A stretch of DNA of 64,000 bases from Lewinellaceae bacterium. Lineage in GTDB: Bacteria > Bacteroidota > Bacteroidia > Chitinophagales > Saprospiraceae. The stretch spans positions 62,001 through 126,000 of the forward strand of contig JACJYR010000007.1 in the NCBI GenBank assembly GCA_020636005.1, in the 5' to 3' direction. Position numbers and translations under genes: made by a program. Under the pieces are notes generated by a model. That model was given only the letters and a program-made list of their open reading frames with translations. It ran no database searches and was not told where the DNA came from. This document shows positions 52,630 through 61,637 of the stretch, piece after piece. Numbering within the stretch: the first letter of the stretch is position 1; every line of letters begins with the position of its first letter.

Positions 52630-53271
52630 TCAGGCTGCGACCACTGCCGCTTCTTCTTCCGCTGTCGCCCCGTTCAATTCGATGACCGGGTGCGGCGGGT
52701 TCCAGTTCAGTGAAAATTCGATCCGGGCATCGCCGGTGGTGGTTTCTTCCCTCCAAAAGTTGATGCCTTCCGTTACTTGCAGCAAAGTTTCCTTTTCGCC
52801 CTTCTCCAACTTCTTATAGCTGAAATCCGCCATAAAATACTTCTTGCCGGGGGCTTCCGGGTCTTTGCACTCCTTCTCGACGGGACGGGCGGTGAGGATC
52901 ACATCGCAGGGCGTCACGTCGTCGTAGAACATTTCATTGGCTGCCAAGCGCATAAAATTTTCAACGCTGTAACCATGAAACAACACGGCACACACTTGCC
53001 GGGCTTCATTCAGGAAAAAGAACTCCGCCCAACGTTTTTTGCCCATGCCCAAGATGTTGTCATTGAAGATTCGGTAAGCAAGGGGGATGAAGGAAAACTC
53101 CTCACCCTTCTTGGTCAGCGGCACGTCGCCGTTCAGGTTGAAATTGCCCTTGCTGGCGTCGAACCGGATTTGCCGGGGATAGCCGGGCAGGTAGCGCACG
53201 GAGTGGACTTCGCCCGTTTTTTTGTCAATCAGGTTGCCATTGGCGCTGGTGATCGGATGCAGGTTTTTCAT
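52630..53271 (-). CDS. Unidentified protein adjacent to the nuclease
   Basis: A 213-residue protein with no known domain. It is mixed alpha/beta with a Gly-rich start and an acidic Ala-rich tail (NGATAEEEAAVVAA). Its spacing to the nuclease gene (131 bp) and shared direction suggest co-expression. A single-strand annealing or DNA-binding partner is only a guess. The stretch 53272-53468 has no convincing gene. Confidence 0.6.
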   Translation of the reverse strand: MKNLHPITSANGNLIDKKTGEVHSVRYLPGYPRQIRFDASKGNFNLNGDVPLTKKGEEFSFIPLAYRIFNDNILGMGKKRWAEFFFLNEARQVCAVLFHGYSVENFMRLAANEMFYDDVTPCDVILTARPVEKECKDPEAPGKKYFMADFSYKKLEKGEKETLLQVTEGINFWREETTTGDARIEFSLNWNPPHPVIELNGATAEEEAAVVAA

Positions 53272-53468
53272 AGTAAAATAAGTTTAAATTGTTAAAAATT
53301 AGATGAAAACGGAGTGGGTTTACAGGGATGCTCCGCCCCCTGCCCAACCTGTTGCCGCACAGGAAGGGAAAAGCGGTTTCTCTTTCAGATTTATCCCCAA
53401 CGGGAAAGGCTGTTTCTCAAAGGAAATTCTACCGAAAACTAAGCCTGGACTACTTGCGCAAGAGGAAG

Positions 53469-53496
53469 AAAAACGGCAGGGATAACGCCCCCTGCC
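53469..53496 (-). terminator. Intrinsic terminator of the 53519 gene
   Basis: GGCAGGG (53475-53481) pairs with CCCTGCC (53490-53496), and on the minus strand the stem is followed by GTTTTTC. It lies 22 bp after the stop codon. Confidence 0.65.
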
Positions 53497-53518
53497 AAGG
53501 CGGCTTTCTCATAGCACG

Positions 53519-53851
53519 TCAGAGCAGCATTTCAAAAAGTATATCCGCTAACTCCTTCTCGGAAAGGCCACCATGAGCGGTGATTTTGTAGCGATCATTT
53601 TTTTCCCCGATCAAGTCGTCGCCTTCGATGCCGACGACCTTGCTTTTCCAGTCAAAAAATTTGTGTGCTTCTTTGGTATAGGGCGGCACGACGGGCAACC
53701 TACCGTGCAGGCAAACCACATCGTATTCCTGATGGCCGGGGGTGATGGAAAAATGCTCGGCGGGGCGCAGGGTGCGCTCTTCGTAATAGGCTTCGGCGGA
53801 GGCAGTGCGGGCAGCCTCGACGCTTTCGGACAGGTAAGTTGTGTTTGTCAT
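53519..53851 (-). CDS. Unidentified small protein of the mobile-element block
   Basis: A 110-residue soluble protein (starts MTNTTYLSESVEAARTASAE). No domain is recognised. The leader before its ATG contains repeated AATAACAACAA, as at the diverging SLOG gene. ATG 53851 is preferred over an in-frame upstream start at 53908 because that one lies in the promoter/repeat region. Confidence 0.55.
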   Translation of the reverse strand: MTNTTYLSESVEAARTASAEAYYEERTLRPAEHFSITPGHQEYDVVCLHGRLPVVPPYTKEAHKFFDWKSKVVGIEGDDLIGEKNDRYKITAHGGLSEKELADILFEMLL

Positions 53852-53898
53852 GTTGTTGTTATTTACGGCTGTGTTTGTTGTTATTTGATACTGTAAAA

Positions 53899-53919
53899 AT
53901 AGAAACAAATTACCTATTT
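53899..53919. repeat. 21-bp direct repeat, left copy (candidate operator)
   Basis: An identical 21-bp AT-rich sequence with GAAACAAATTACCTATTT at its core occurs at 53899-53919 and 54009-54029, in the divergent region between the genes at 53851 and 54060. Start-to-start spacing is 110 bp. Confidence 0.65.
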
Positions 53920-54008
53920 GTCAAGTATTTTGAAACAATTTTTTTAATTTTTATTTTCATAATTTGTTAATAAAAAAAGACAAAAAAAGTGTGCTTAATA
54001 TTTGAATA

Positions 54009-54029
54009 ATAGAAACAAATTACCTATTT
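54009..54029. repeat. 21-bp direct repeat, right copy (candidate operator)
   Basis: Second copy of the 53899-53919 sequence, 31 nt before the SLOG gene ATG. Shared use by a regulator of both divergent genes is plausible; iteron-like function is another possibility. Confidence 0.65.
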
Positions 54030-54059
54030 TTATGGAAAATAACAACAACACAACCGACC

Positions 54060-54509
54060 ATGAAAAAGCAACTAACCGTACTTGTAAGCGGTAGCCGCCA
54101 ACTACCGGAAACGGCAGAAAACCTGGAACGGCTGGAAGCTGCACTCGATGAAATCTACTGCCAACTGGCCATCGAAAACGAGCAGCACGACTACCCGACC
54201 CACCTGGCGCACGGCGGCGCTGCCGGGGCCGATCAACTGGCAAAAAGGCTGGCAAAAAAACTGGGGCTGGAAGAAATAGAACTGAAGCCCGACTACCACC
54301 AGCACCACCCGAAAACCGCACCGCTGCACCGCAACGGCGAACTGGTGAAACTGGCGGACGTGACGGTGGCATGGTACGCACCGGGGCAGGTGGGAAAAGG
54401 CGGCACGGCGGACACCGCCCGCAAGACGACCGCCGCCGGGAAACCCCTGCTGGAACTGCTGCCAGACGGCACCACCCGCTGGACACCGGCCACAAAAACG
54501 CTGCTATGA
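54060..54509 (+). CDS. SLOG-domain protein (YspA/DUF2493-type)
   Basis: A 149-residue protein with a Rossmann-like SLOG core: LVSGSR at the N-terminus, HGGAAGADQLA (about residues 52-62), and a C-terminal VTVAWYAPGQVGKGGTADTA. SLOG proteins bind nucleotides or nucleotide-derived signals and occur in mobile elements and defence. The ligand is unknown. It is transcribed opposite to the rest of the block, from a shared divergent region. Confidence 0.75.
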   Translation: MKKQLTVLVSGSRQLPETAENLERLEAALDEIYCQLAIENEQHDYPTHLAHGGAAGADQLAKRLAKKLGLEEIELKPDYHQHHPKTAPLHRNGELVKLADVTVAWYAPGQVGKGGTADTARKTTAAGKPLLELLPDGTTRWTPATKTLL

Positions 54510-54510
54510 G

Positions 54511-54540
54511 AAAAAAGGGCGGGGCAAAAGCCCTGCCCCC
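54511..54540 (-). terminator. Intrinsic terminator for leftward transcription
   Basis: GGGCGGGGC pairs with GCCCTGCCC around AAAA, and on the minus strand the stem is followed by TTTTTTC. It abuts the SLOG gene stop codon and would end leftward transcripts from 54.9 kb. Confidence 0.6.
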
Positions 54541-54857
54541 TTAAAAGCAAAAAAGAAAAAAGAAAAAAAACACCAAAAAAAAGCCTGCCCCAGCGAGCAG
54601 GAACCAAGCCACCAAAAGCCCTATCTGCCAATCGGAGAACGGCACCAGGTACCCCCGCTGACGTGTACCTGCGAGGACGGCGGGGGCACGACGGCGCTAC
54701 CGGCGTGGCGAAGCGGACCCCCGCCGCCCACAGCAGGTACATGGCAGCGGGCATTGGAGCAGCTACTTTGCCACAACGCACAAACCCAAGTCCAACCCCT
54801 ACCCCACTTATTTTTCTTTTAGCCAGCATTCCTTTTTTGTGGGCCGGCCGGGGGCCA
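54541..54857. other. No supported gene
   Basis: An A-rich run (54545-54585) is followed by GC-rich sequence. Frames open on both strands here have low-complexity Arg/Pro/Gly translations typical of non-coding GC-rich DNA. I see no gene or RNA I can support. Confidence 0.5.
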
Positions 54858-55064
54858 TCAACTGCTATCGCCGCCTGTGTTGGCCTTGAGCGGAGGGGCG
54901 GCACGACTGGGGGTGCGGGGAGTCTTGTGGCGGCTGCCGGGTGGGGAGCGTTGGCAGTCTGGGCAGGTCTTTGCCGTTGGGCAGATTTTCACGGATGGCT
55001 GGGAACTTCGGGCGGGATTGGTTAGCTTTGCGACTGTTGTTATTGACCATGAAGCCCTTTTCAT
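54858..55064 (-). CDS. Possible small protein with a duplicated SLOG-gene leader
   Basis: A 68-codon frame begins MKRASWSITTV at 55064. The 20 nt covering its start (55058-55077, minus strand) are identical to the leader and start of the SLOG gene (54047-54066): AACACAACCGACCATGAAAA. An alternative 61-codon frame starts 14 nt later at 55050. Neither product matches a known family and both are Pro/Arg-rich. The duplicated start suggests an ancestral recombination rather than a proven gene. Confidence 0.3.
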   Translation of the reverse strand: MKRASWSITTVAKLTNPARSSQPSVKICPTAKTCPDCQRSPPGSRHKTPRTPSRAAPPLKANTGGDSS

Positions 55065-55077
55065 GGTCGGTTGTGTT

Positions 55078-55118
55078 AAAGCCTGATTCGCCGAGTGCGG
55101 TTCAGGCTTTGCTTTTTT
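55078..55118 (+). terminator. Rightward terminator-like hairpin
   Basis: AAAGCCTGA at 55078-55086 pairs with TTCAGGCTTT at 55101-55110, followed by GCTTTTTT. It overlaps the end of the 55102-55593 gene. A perfect dyad GACCATGAA/TTCATGGTC (55045-55068) lies just left of it. Confidence 0.55.
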
Positions 55119-55593
55119 CGGCGGCGGCTTCGAGGATGGCTTCCAGGCGGTGAATCATTTCCAGTTCCTGGTTGTCCCCAGCCAGTTGCCGCAAGGCTTC
55201 CTCAATGCGTTGGCTCTTTAGTCCCTGCGTCGTTATTTTGTAAACGGTGGAGGGTGAGACATCAATCATTTCTGCCACCTGGTCTGCAAAGGCATTGGGC
55301 AGCAGTTTTTCCGATACCAATTGTTCTATGCCCCACTCCGAATAATCAATGGGCTTGGGTTTGGATGGCCTGATTCCCAAAATCAGTTCTGCATCCCTCA
55401 CCAGGTGTTCCACGATGGCGAGATTGGCACTCCTCCCCTTCACCGTTTCACGGGCGGCATTGAGCGTTGCCCCCGTGCGGAGGGCAAGGTCGTTCGGATA
55501 GCCGAAGGGCAGTACCTTGAGCTGGTTGAGTTGGCGGAGCAATTCCCGGATTCGCTCGCTGCCGGCGCTGCGGTATTGGGTACGGGTTGACAT
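55102..55593 (-). CDS. Hypothetical protein with HTH-like segment
   Basis: A 163-residue cytosolic protein. The segment AEMIDVSPSTVYKITTQGLK (about residues 106-125) looks like a helix-turn-helix, and a second possible HTH is at DLALRTGATLNAARETVKGR. It may be a regulator of the adjacent defence genes, or a mobile-element protein. No family assigned. Confidence 0.55.
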   Translation of the reverse strand: MSTRTQYRSAGSERIRELLRQLNQLKVLPFGYPNDLALRTGATLNAARETVKGRSANLAIVEHLVRDAELILGIRPSKPKPIDYSEWGIEQLVSEKLLPNAFADQVAEMIDVSPSTVYKITTQGLKSQRIEEALRQLAGDNQELEMIHRLEAILEAAAEKSKA

Positions 55594-55650
55594 GGGGGCG
55601 AAGATAGATAGTTCTGTTCTGAATTGCCATTTAACCCAAAGCGAACACTT

Positions 55651-57429
55651 TCAATCATAGTCAAATTCAATTTCAAGCAAATGAGGAGTAGGTTCAAGAG
55701 ATATATCCTCCCACCCTCTTTTCCTGCCAGTTTCTGCAATCAGATGTAGGTTTGTTTTGGCTCTTGAACAAATTACATAAAGCAATTTGCGGGCTACTTC
55801 GTCTTCATCCGAATCTGGGTCAAAAATTTCACCCCAATGTGGAAGGTGACCTTCCAATAATCCAAATGATATAACTGTTTCAAATTCCTCTCCTTTCACT
55901 CCGTGGCACGAACTTACAACCACGCCTTTTGCATCTTTGTAAAAGTTTCGGAACGATTGGATGTCTCCCGGTAAAGCGTAGTTCGGGTCATCAATGCGTC
56001 TCTTTATCCCCTTAAAATATGATTCATAGTTTATTTCTAATGGAGGAATGAGATTGATTTCAAGTTCAAGTTTGTCAAAAAATTGGGAAAAACAATCTGT
56101 CAAATAATCAATAGCATTCTCTTCCCCTGATTTGATGCCATTAATTGTTCTTAGGAGCTTTTTAGGGGCATATCGTTCGGCATCTTTTTCATTGTCCGTT
56201 AAGAAAATCAGCTCTTCTGAAACCTCTCTTGCCCACCTGTATCGAAGTGAATATATGCGGGGAGAAGGCTCGGTCATAAAGAGCTTTGTCAGCTTAAAAA
56301 AAATATTGTCCCTATTTCCTGACATTGGGGAAATGCCAGTAGCATCAAATGAAACGTCTGGCAACAAGGCCCGCAACTTTTTTGCGAGAGACATTACCAG
56401 ATACCATTGCGGCACGAGTACACAAATTTCCTTTTCAGGAATCCCCATTTCCAAACTTTGAGTGATTAGCCTTGCTACTGCCTCCGGAAGGTTATCTTTG
56501 GAAGTATCGGTGTCGAGCGTAACGATTCCTCTTTCACCTGCATTTTCACCTCTCGCCTCAATGGGGATTGGTGCAGTCTGAAAATGTCTGTAATAATCAA
56601 TCACCCTTTGGCAAGTCCTGTAATTTCCAGGCAAGCTCAGTTGCTGCATTTCCTGCCCTATCCCCGCTTCAATTTCCTCCTTGGTCTTTGCCACTCCACC
56701 CAAGGAGCCATAAATGGCTTGGTCATAATCACCGACGAAGCAGACATCTGTGCGGCCTTTGCCCGCTTTCACTATGTTGAAAATGATTTGGTATTGAAGT
56801 TCTTGGGTGTCCTGGTATTCATCTACCAAAATGGTTTGAAAAATCGAGGAGAGGTTTTCCGCAGTTTTTGGGTGGCGTTCCAGCAGTTCAAATGAATAGT
56901 ACAAAAGGCATTCAAAATCCACGAAACGATTATTAATGAGGGAATCGTGGTATTCGTTCAAAACGGCTTTGATTGCTTGGTTTGGGGCTGTTACGGTTCC
57001 ATCAGGGTTAAACTTGAATCTGACTTTATATTTGTCATTCTTTGACAGGTTGTGCTTTTTCACGATTTCACTCATTATCTCGTCCGCCTTCACGCTGTCA
57101 ACGATTGTGAAGCCTTTTTGGGTGCAAGGGTGAAAACAGGCATAGGGACGTAATATCCAGTTCAGACAGAAAGCGTGAATATTGCCTGTCCAAAGTTGCG
57201 ACGTGTCAACATTCATGTGCCGCATACGCCGCTCAATTTCCTCGGCAGCACGGATGGTGAAAGTAAGGGCAACAATCCGTCTTTTGGGGTGGGATAGGTT
57301 TTGCAGTTCCCATGCGACCTTCCTCGTGATGACGCGTGTTTTCCCACTTCCCGGGCAGGCTGTGAGAAGGAGGTGTCCATCCGCTTTCACAGCTACAATC
57401 TGCTCGTCGTTCAGGTTTTGGAAAATCAT
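55651..57429 (-). CDS. UvrD/PcrA-like helicase, candidate GajB partner
   Basis: A 592-residue superfamily 1A helicase. Motifs: Walker A ACPGSGKT (residues 24-31), Walker B DEYQDTQ, GDYDQAIYGS, motif IV NYRTC, and C-terminal VVSSCHGVKGEEFETV and LLYVICSRAK. In Gabija defence, GajB is a UvrD-like protein of about 500 residues that hydrolyses nucleotides and works with GajA. Here its start overlaps the end of the upstream OLD-type gene by 4 bp (ATGA), so the two are translationally coupled. It is longer than typical GajB. Confidence 0.88.
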   Translation of the reverse strand: MIFQNLNDEQIVAVKADGHLLLTACPGSGKTRVITRKVAWELQNLSHPKRRIVALTFTIRAAEEIERRMRHMNVDTSQLWTGNIHAFCLNWILRPYACFHPCTQKGFTIVDSVKADEIMSEIVKKHNLSKNDKYKVRFKFNPDGTVTAPNQAIKAVLNEYHDSLINNRFVDFECLLYYSFELLERHPKTAENLSSIFQTILVDEYQDTQELQYQIIFNIVKAGKGRTDVCFVGDYDQAIYGSLGGVAKTKEEIEAGIGQEMQQLSLPGNYRTCQRVIDYYRHFQTAPIPIEARGENAGERGIVTLDTDTSKDNLPEAVARLITQSLEMGIPEKEICVLVPQWYLVMSLAKKLRALLPDVSFDATGISPMSGNRDNIFFKLTKLFMTEPSPRIYSLRYRWAREVSEELIFLTDNEKDAERYAPKKLLRTINGIKSGEENAIDYLTDCFSQFFDKLELEINLIPPLEINYESYFKGIKRRIDDPNYALPGDIQSFRNFYKDAKGVVVSSCHGVKGEEFETVISFGLLEGHLPHWGEIFDPDSDEDEVARKLLYVICSRAKTNLHLIAETGRKRGWEDISLEPTPHLLEIEFDYD

Positions 57430-59531
57430 GATGCAAAGTGGGCAAGAGGGTCATTTGGAAAAACTTCGACGAACCTGGCCACAAATTCTGAAAGTCGCTC
57501 AGAGGTTTTGAGTTCTTCTAATTTTGGGAATTCACCACGGAGAGCAACCCCTTGTGGAATTGCCTCTTCGCACATTTTCTGAATCCGGTAGTCCGCAATC
57601 CCTGCCTGCATCCGCAATGGCATAGAAGGGACAGCAAACGCAACTGCTTCCAATATGTAATCCGGGAAGGCTACTTTCCAATCAAGGTGTTTTGCAAGCA
57701 AGATGGCAAACCAGCCTTTGCCAACCTTCTTCGCTAAGCGCAATATTTCATGATTCGATTTAGAATCAGTATCATCAATTTTTGCTATTGAACTATTCCT
57801 ATCTGCCTCTCTTTCATAAATATCATGAATTACTTTTTTAACAATATCTTTATTTCCAACCCTTAGAAAGTCCACCTCAAACGTGTGAGATGCATAGTTA
57901 ACATTCACCCATGTATTATCATTGAACACGTCATCAAGTATGACAACCCTATTAAACCCTGACTTCTGCGAGTTTTGATACTTCACCCAATCCTCTGGCG
58001 TACAATCAGCTTCATCAACTGAAATTGTATCCGAATCAGTCAGGATTGTACAATTTCGTTTTATCCGGTCTTCATGGAAAAGCACGGCCAGGTTTTCAAA
58101 CCCTGTACTGCCGATATTCACAAGGCTGACACCCATTTCATCCAAGCTGACCCCAAATACCCGGAGGAACATTTCTGGTATCAGAATCTGCTCGGCATCA
58201 CCTTCGACCATCACGACACCTTTTGCAAACAGTAATGTGCTTCGGACAGCATCCAAATAGCGCTCAATTGCATCAACCTTATCCCCAAGATTATTGGCCG
58301 GATAGAAAACATCCGCATAACCGTTATTCCGAGAAAGGATGTTAACCGAACTGATTTTGCTGGCAGAAGAAATATGGGTCGAATGGGTGGATACGATGAC
58401 TTGGGTTTTATTCTGCGGAACGTTTTTAAAAAGGGATTTCTGGATATGGGTGTGGATATGGGCCTCTGGCTCCTCGATAAAGAGAAAATGAGCTGCCCGG
58501 TTTTCGGAACGGAGTTTTTCATATTCCAACAATCGTAGGGAAAGATAAATAAGATTGACCCCGCCTAAGCTCAACTCCCACAACCTGCCAAGATGGTTTG
58601 CCTCGTCAGGGTCTCCGACCCAAAGCTTGAGAGATTGAAAAAGCCGGTCAACGTCATCGGGAATTTCAGAACGGATGTCCACATTAGGGGCATAGGTATG
58701 CCCAACAGCACCTTGAACGCTTAAAACAATATCAGAGGAAAGGCTTTTGACTTCATCCAACCCACTAATCCTGGTGTTCAAGTTCTTTATATCATCAAGA
58801 ATTTCTGTTTTCCCGGCTGTGGCAACTTTTTTGTCCTTGTCCCTCAACAGGTTCAGAAGGGGGCTTGACTGGTAGGATTTCAGTTCCGCTTCCACATCCC
58901 GAAGCGCTTTCACGAATGTACATGAAATCTCGCTCGGCAATGAAATTTCATTGGGCAACCTATCGCCTAAAATGGAGTTGTCTTCTGATTCGGGGTCAGG
59001 GAAAACAATACTTTCAAAGTCGCCAACATGCTGCAAGTAGGAAACTTCATCTGCAAAATCAATAGTGCCTTTCCCTCGGAAAACAGCCTCGTATTGCTCA
59101 AGTGTTATCGTGTCAAGTAGAGAGACCAATCCTTCCGCATCCTTATCTTCTGTTTCTGAATAATCAAAAAGCTGTTTTCTTACTTCCCTTCTCGGTCGGA
59201 ACAAAAAGCTGTAAGTGCCTTTGTTATCCGCAGCGTCCCCAACTGCATGAACAGCTAAAGACTGGCATTCGTCGCTGTTGTCAAGTTCGTCAAATTCCAA
59301 GGAAATCACAATCCAATGCCCCCGCCAATTGTCCAACGAACGGTTGAAGTCCGATTCAAACAACTTAATATTTCTTGGCATTGTGCCATCGAGCATGATG
59401 CGAAGCGCTTGAAAAACATTGGTTTTCCCCGACCCATTTTCACCAATGAGCGTATTGATGCCTTTTTCAAAATGAAATCGGGAAGCCCGGAAATTCCGGA
59501 AGTTTCGGAGTGTTAATGAGGTTATGAACAT
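57426..59531 (-). CDS. OLD-family ATPase-TOPRIM nuclease, candidate GajA
   Basis: A 701-residue protein: N-terminal ABC-type ATPase with Walker A GENGSGKT (residues 30-37) and Walker B LFIEEPEAHIHTH, then a TOPRIM domain with VMVEGDAEQ (Glu443) and LTDSD (Asp499, Asp501). This is the domain order of class 2 OLD nucleases. Together with the overlapping UvrD-type helicase gene it matches the Gabija anti-phage organisation, in which GajA is a sequence-specific nickase inhibited by nucleotides. It is longer than the usual GajA (about 580), mainly through its C-terminal region, so it may be a related OLD-UvrD subtype. Confidence 0.88.
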   Translation of the reverse strand: MFITSLTLRNFRNFRASRFHFEKGINTLIGENGSGKTNVFQALRIMLDGTMPRNIKLFESDFNRSLDNWRGHWIVISLEFDELDNSDECQSLAVHAVGDAADNKGTYSFLFRPRREVRKQLFDYSETEDKDAEGLVSLLDTITLEQYEAVFRGKGTIDFADEVSYLQHVGDFESIVFPDPESEDNSILGDRLPNEISLPSEISCTFVKALRDVEAELKSYQSSPLLNLLRDKDKKVATAGKTEILDDIKNLNTRISGLDEVKSLSSDIVLSVQGAVGHTYAPNVDIRSEIPDDVDRLFQSLKLWVGDPDEANHLGRLWELSLGGVNLIYLSLRLLEYEKLRSENRAAHFLFIEEPEAHIHTHIQKSLFKNVPQNKTQVIVSTHSTHISSASKISSVNILSRNNGYADVFYPANNLGDKVDAIERYLDAVRSTLLFAKGVVMVEGDAEQILIPEMFLRVFGVSLDEMGVSLVNIGSTGFENLAVLFHEDRIKRNCTILTDSDTISVDEADCTPEDWVKYQNSQKSGFNRVVILDDVFNDNTWVNVNYASHTFEVDFLRVGNKDIVKKVIHDIYEREADRNSSIAKIDDTDSKSNHEILRLAKKVGKGWFAILLAKHLDWKVAFPDYILEAVAFAVPSMPLRMQAGIADYRIQKMCEEAIPQGVALRGEFPKLEELKTSERLSEFVARFVEVFPNDPLAHFAS

Positions 59532-59751
59532 ATCTACTTTTGTTTAAAAGATGGCCGCCAGCAAAAGTAGAAAATGATTTAATATGAAGCCCCATAAGTG
59601 TCATCAGACACAGAGCTTTGTCAGCGAACAGATTGCCTACGCCGAAGAATGGGCAAAACGGGAGCGGAGAAGGAACTTTCAGCATGATTTCTAAGTCGCC
59701 CTGTTTACGATGAGAAATCTTTTCATGACAACTTTTTAAGATGCCAGGCAA

Positions 59752-61611
59752 CTACAAACACGCCTTGACCTGTTCATAAGTCAAGGCACTCCTGCCGAGC
59801 GGATATTTACCATTATTCGTTTTCACGGCTAATTTTTCCCGGATGCCGTTCAGGGCGGTGTTCAGTTCGATGACCTCCTGGGCGTACGTTTCCTGAATAT
59901 TTGGGCGCACCTGTTGCCGCTGGTAGTAGTGCCTGAGTTTTAGCAACAAAACTTCTTCTTCGCTGTACAAATCTTCCAGTTCCTGCTCCAATACCTGCGC
60001 ACCGCCGGGCCTCGAACCGAACAGGGAAAGCAGCCGCATCAGCGCCTTGCCTTTTGCTTTTTCAAGGTAGGCATAGCCTTCGGCGGGTTTTCCGTTTTCG
60101 ATGGCCAGCAGGATGACAAAATCGAACACCTGCTTCAAACTGGCCCCAAATGAAATCAGGTTTTCTTCCACCAGTATCTGGTTCAGCAGCGACTCGGATT
60201 TCTCGATGGTTTTTTTGCCAAAGGAATAGGAAAGTTCCCGTTTGCCCATTTGAAAATATAACAAGGAAAGGCTGCCCAGCAGCATCTGTTCCCGGTAGCC
60301 TTCCCCCGCACGGGTGGCTATTTCCAGCCCTTTCTTGAAATAGCCTTCCGCCTTTTTGAACTTTCCCCGGCCCATCGCCACATTGCCCAGCGTCTTGAAA
60401 ACGTACATTTCGGAAGACTTGCTGTTGACCTCGCCATTGTTCAGTTGCAGGGCCAATTCGAGGTATTGCTCGCTTTTGCCATATTCCTCTTGGTGGTAAA
60501 ACAATGTCCCCAAGTTGATATAGGCCGTGGATTCGAGATGGACGCTACCCACAGCTTTGTTCAGTTCAACCGCCCGCAGATAGTGCTCCTCGGCCATAGC
60601 CCAATTTCCCTCGTCGGCGTAGCAATTAGCCAACCCATTGTGGGCGATGGCCTGGCCAAAGATGGCGCCTGTCAGTTGGTGGAGTTCCAGTTGCTTTTCG
60701 TGGTTCAGGCGTGCCTTTTCGGGATCTCCCAAATAAAAGTAAATATCGGCAGCGTTGCCATGTGCCCCTGCCACCCCGGCGATGTTGCCAATCTCCGTGT
60801 AGGCAAGGAGGGCTTCCGTGTTCTTTTGAAGCGCCTCGAAGTAACGGCCCAATGCGTTCAGGGCAAGGCATTGGTTGGAGCAGCAGCGGGCAATCCCGTG
60901 CCTGTTTTTAAGGTGCCGGTGGATGGCCAGCGATTTCTCCAGATATTCAAGACAAAGGGCGTTGTCGCCCAAGCTGAAATGGCAGGTGCCGATATTTTGC
61001 AGGGCAGAGGCAGCGCCCGGCAGGTAGGTTTTTTCGACAAAATAGGCCAAAGCCTGTTCGTGCAGTTCCAATGCTCTTGCGTGTTGCCCCAATTTGCTCA
61101 GGGCGATTCCGAGGTTGTTCCGGGTTTGTGCCACGTCCGTCAACATCCCTTTTTCCTCGAAAATCGCCAATGCCTTTCGGTGGTAAACCATGGCTTGTTT
61201 GACCTCGCCCTTGTAGCTGTGGGTAAGCGCAAGGCTATCGTAGGTGGTGGCAATGGAGGCTTCGTCGCCACCCTCCTTGTCCAGTTCGAGCGCCTGGGAG
61301 TAGCACCGGATTGCCTCATCAAACTCTGACAGGTTTTGGTGGGCCAATGCCAGGTTATGCAGGCTATTGGCCATCTCCCGTTTATCGCCGGCCACTTCAA
61401 AGAGCCGGAATGCCTCCTCGTTCAACCATTTTGCGAAATGGTACTTGGCTCTTATGCGGAACATCTCCGCCACGTTCAGGAAGTATTTCCCCGGTTCGAT
61501 GCCGGTTGCCCCAATTGAAAGCTCGTGGACGTGCAAGACCAGCCCTGCCCTATCATCAGCGAACCGGGCCTCCATCCCTGCCAGTTGGTTATCTGGAAAC
61601 ATTTCCATCAT
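59752..61611 (-). CDS. TPR-repeat protein, partner of the CHAT protease
   Basis: A 619-residue soluble protein with about ten tetratricopeptide repeats (about residues 60-500). The C-terminus (QETYAQEVIELNTALNGIRE to RSALTYEQVKACL) is the helical linker that in TPR-CHAT fusion proteins leads directly into CHAT, and it stops precisely there. ATG 61611 (27 bp after the preceding gene) is preferred to an in-frame start at 61710, which would overlap that gene. In TPR-CHAT systems, TPRs receive the activating signal. It is the last gene of the operon. Confidence 0.8.
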   Translation of the reverse strand: MMEMFPDNQLAGMEARFADDRAGLVLHVHELSIGATGIEPGKYFLNVAEMFRIRAKYHFAKWLNEEAFRLFEVAGDKREMANSLHNLALAHQNLSEFDEAIRCYSQALELDKEGGDEASIATTYDSLALTHSYKGEVKQAMVYHRKALAIFEEKGMLTDVAQTRNNLGIALSKLGQHARALELHEQALAYFVEKTYLPGAASALQNIGTCHFSLGDNALCLEYLEKSLAIHRHLKNRHGIARCCSNQCLALNALGRYFEALQKNTEALLAYTEIGNIAGVAGAHGNAADIYFYLGDPEKARLNHEKQLELHQLTGAIFGQAIAHNGLANCYADEGNWAMAEEHYLRAVELNKAVGSVHLESTAYINLGTLFYHQEEYGKSEQYLELALQLNNGEVNSKSSEMYVFKTLGNVAMGRGKFKKAEGYFKKGLEIATRAGEGYREQMLLGSLSLLYFQMGKRELSYSFGKKTIEKSESLLNQILVEENLISFGASLKQVFDFVILLAIENGKPAEGYAYLEKAKGKALMRLLSLFGSRPGGAQVLEQELEDLYSEEEVLLLKLRHYYQRQQVRPNIQETYAQEVIELNTALNGIREKLAVKTNNGKYPLGRSALTYEQVKACL

Positions 61612-61637
61612 CCAGTCATTTGGTAAAATCCAGCGGT

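Noticed and set aside
54293..54904. 203-codon leftward frame
   Set aside because: Overlaps the SLOG gene and translates to low-complexity Pro/Arg/Ser sequence typical of GC-rich non-coding DNA.
59584..59694. 36-codon rightward ORF (MKPHKCHQTQSFVSEQIAYA...)
   Set aside because: Too short, no promoter-like element or homology; it may be a remnant, but I cannot support it as a gene.
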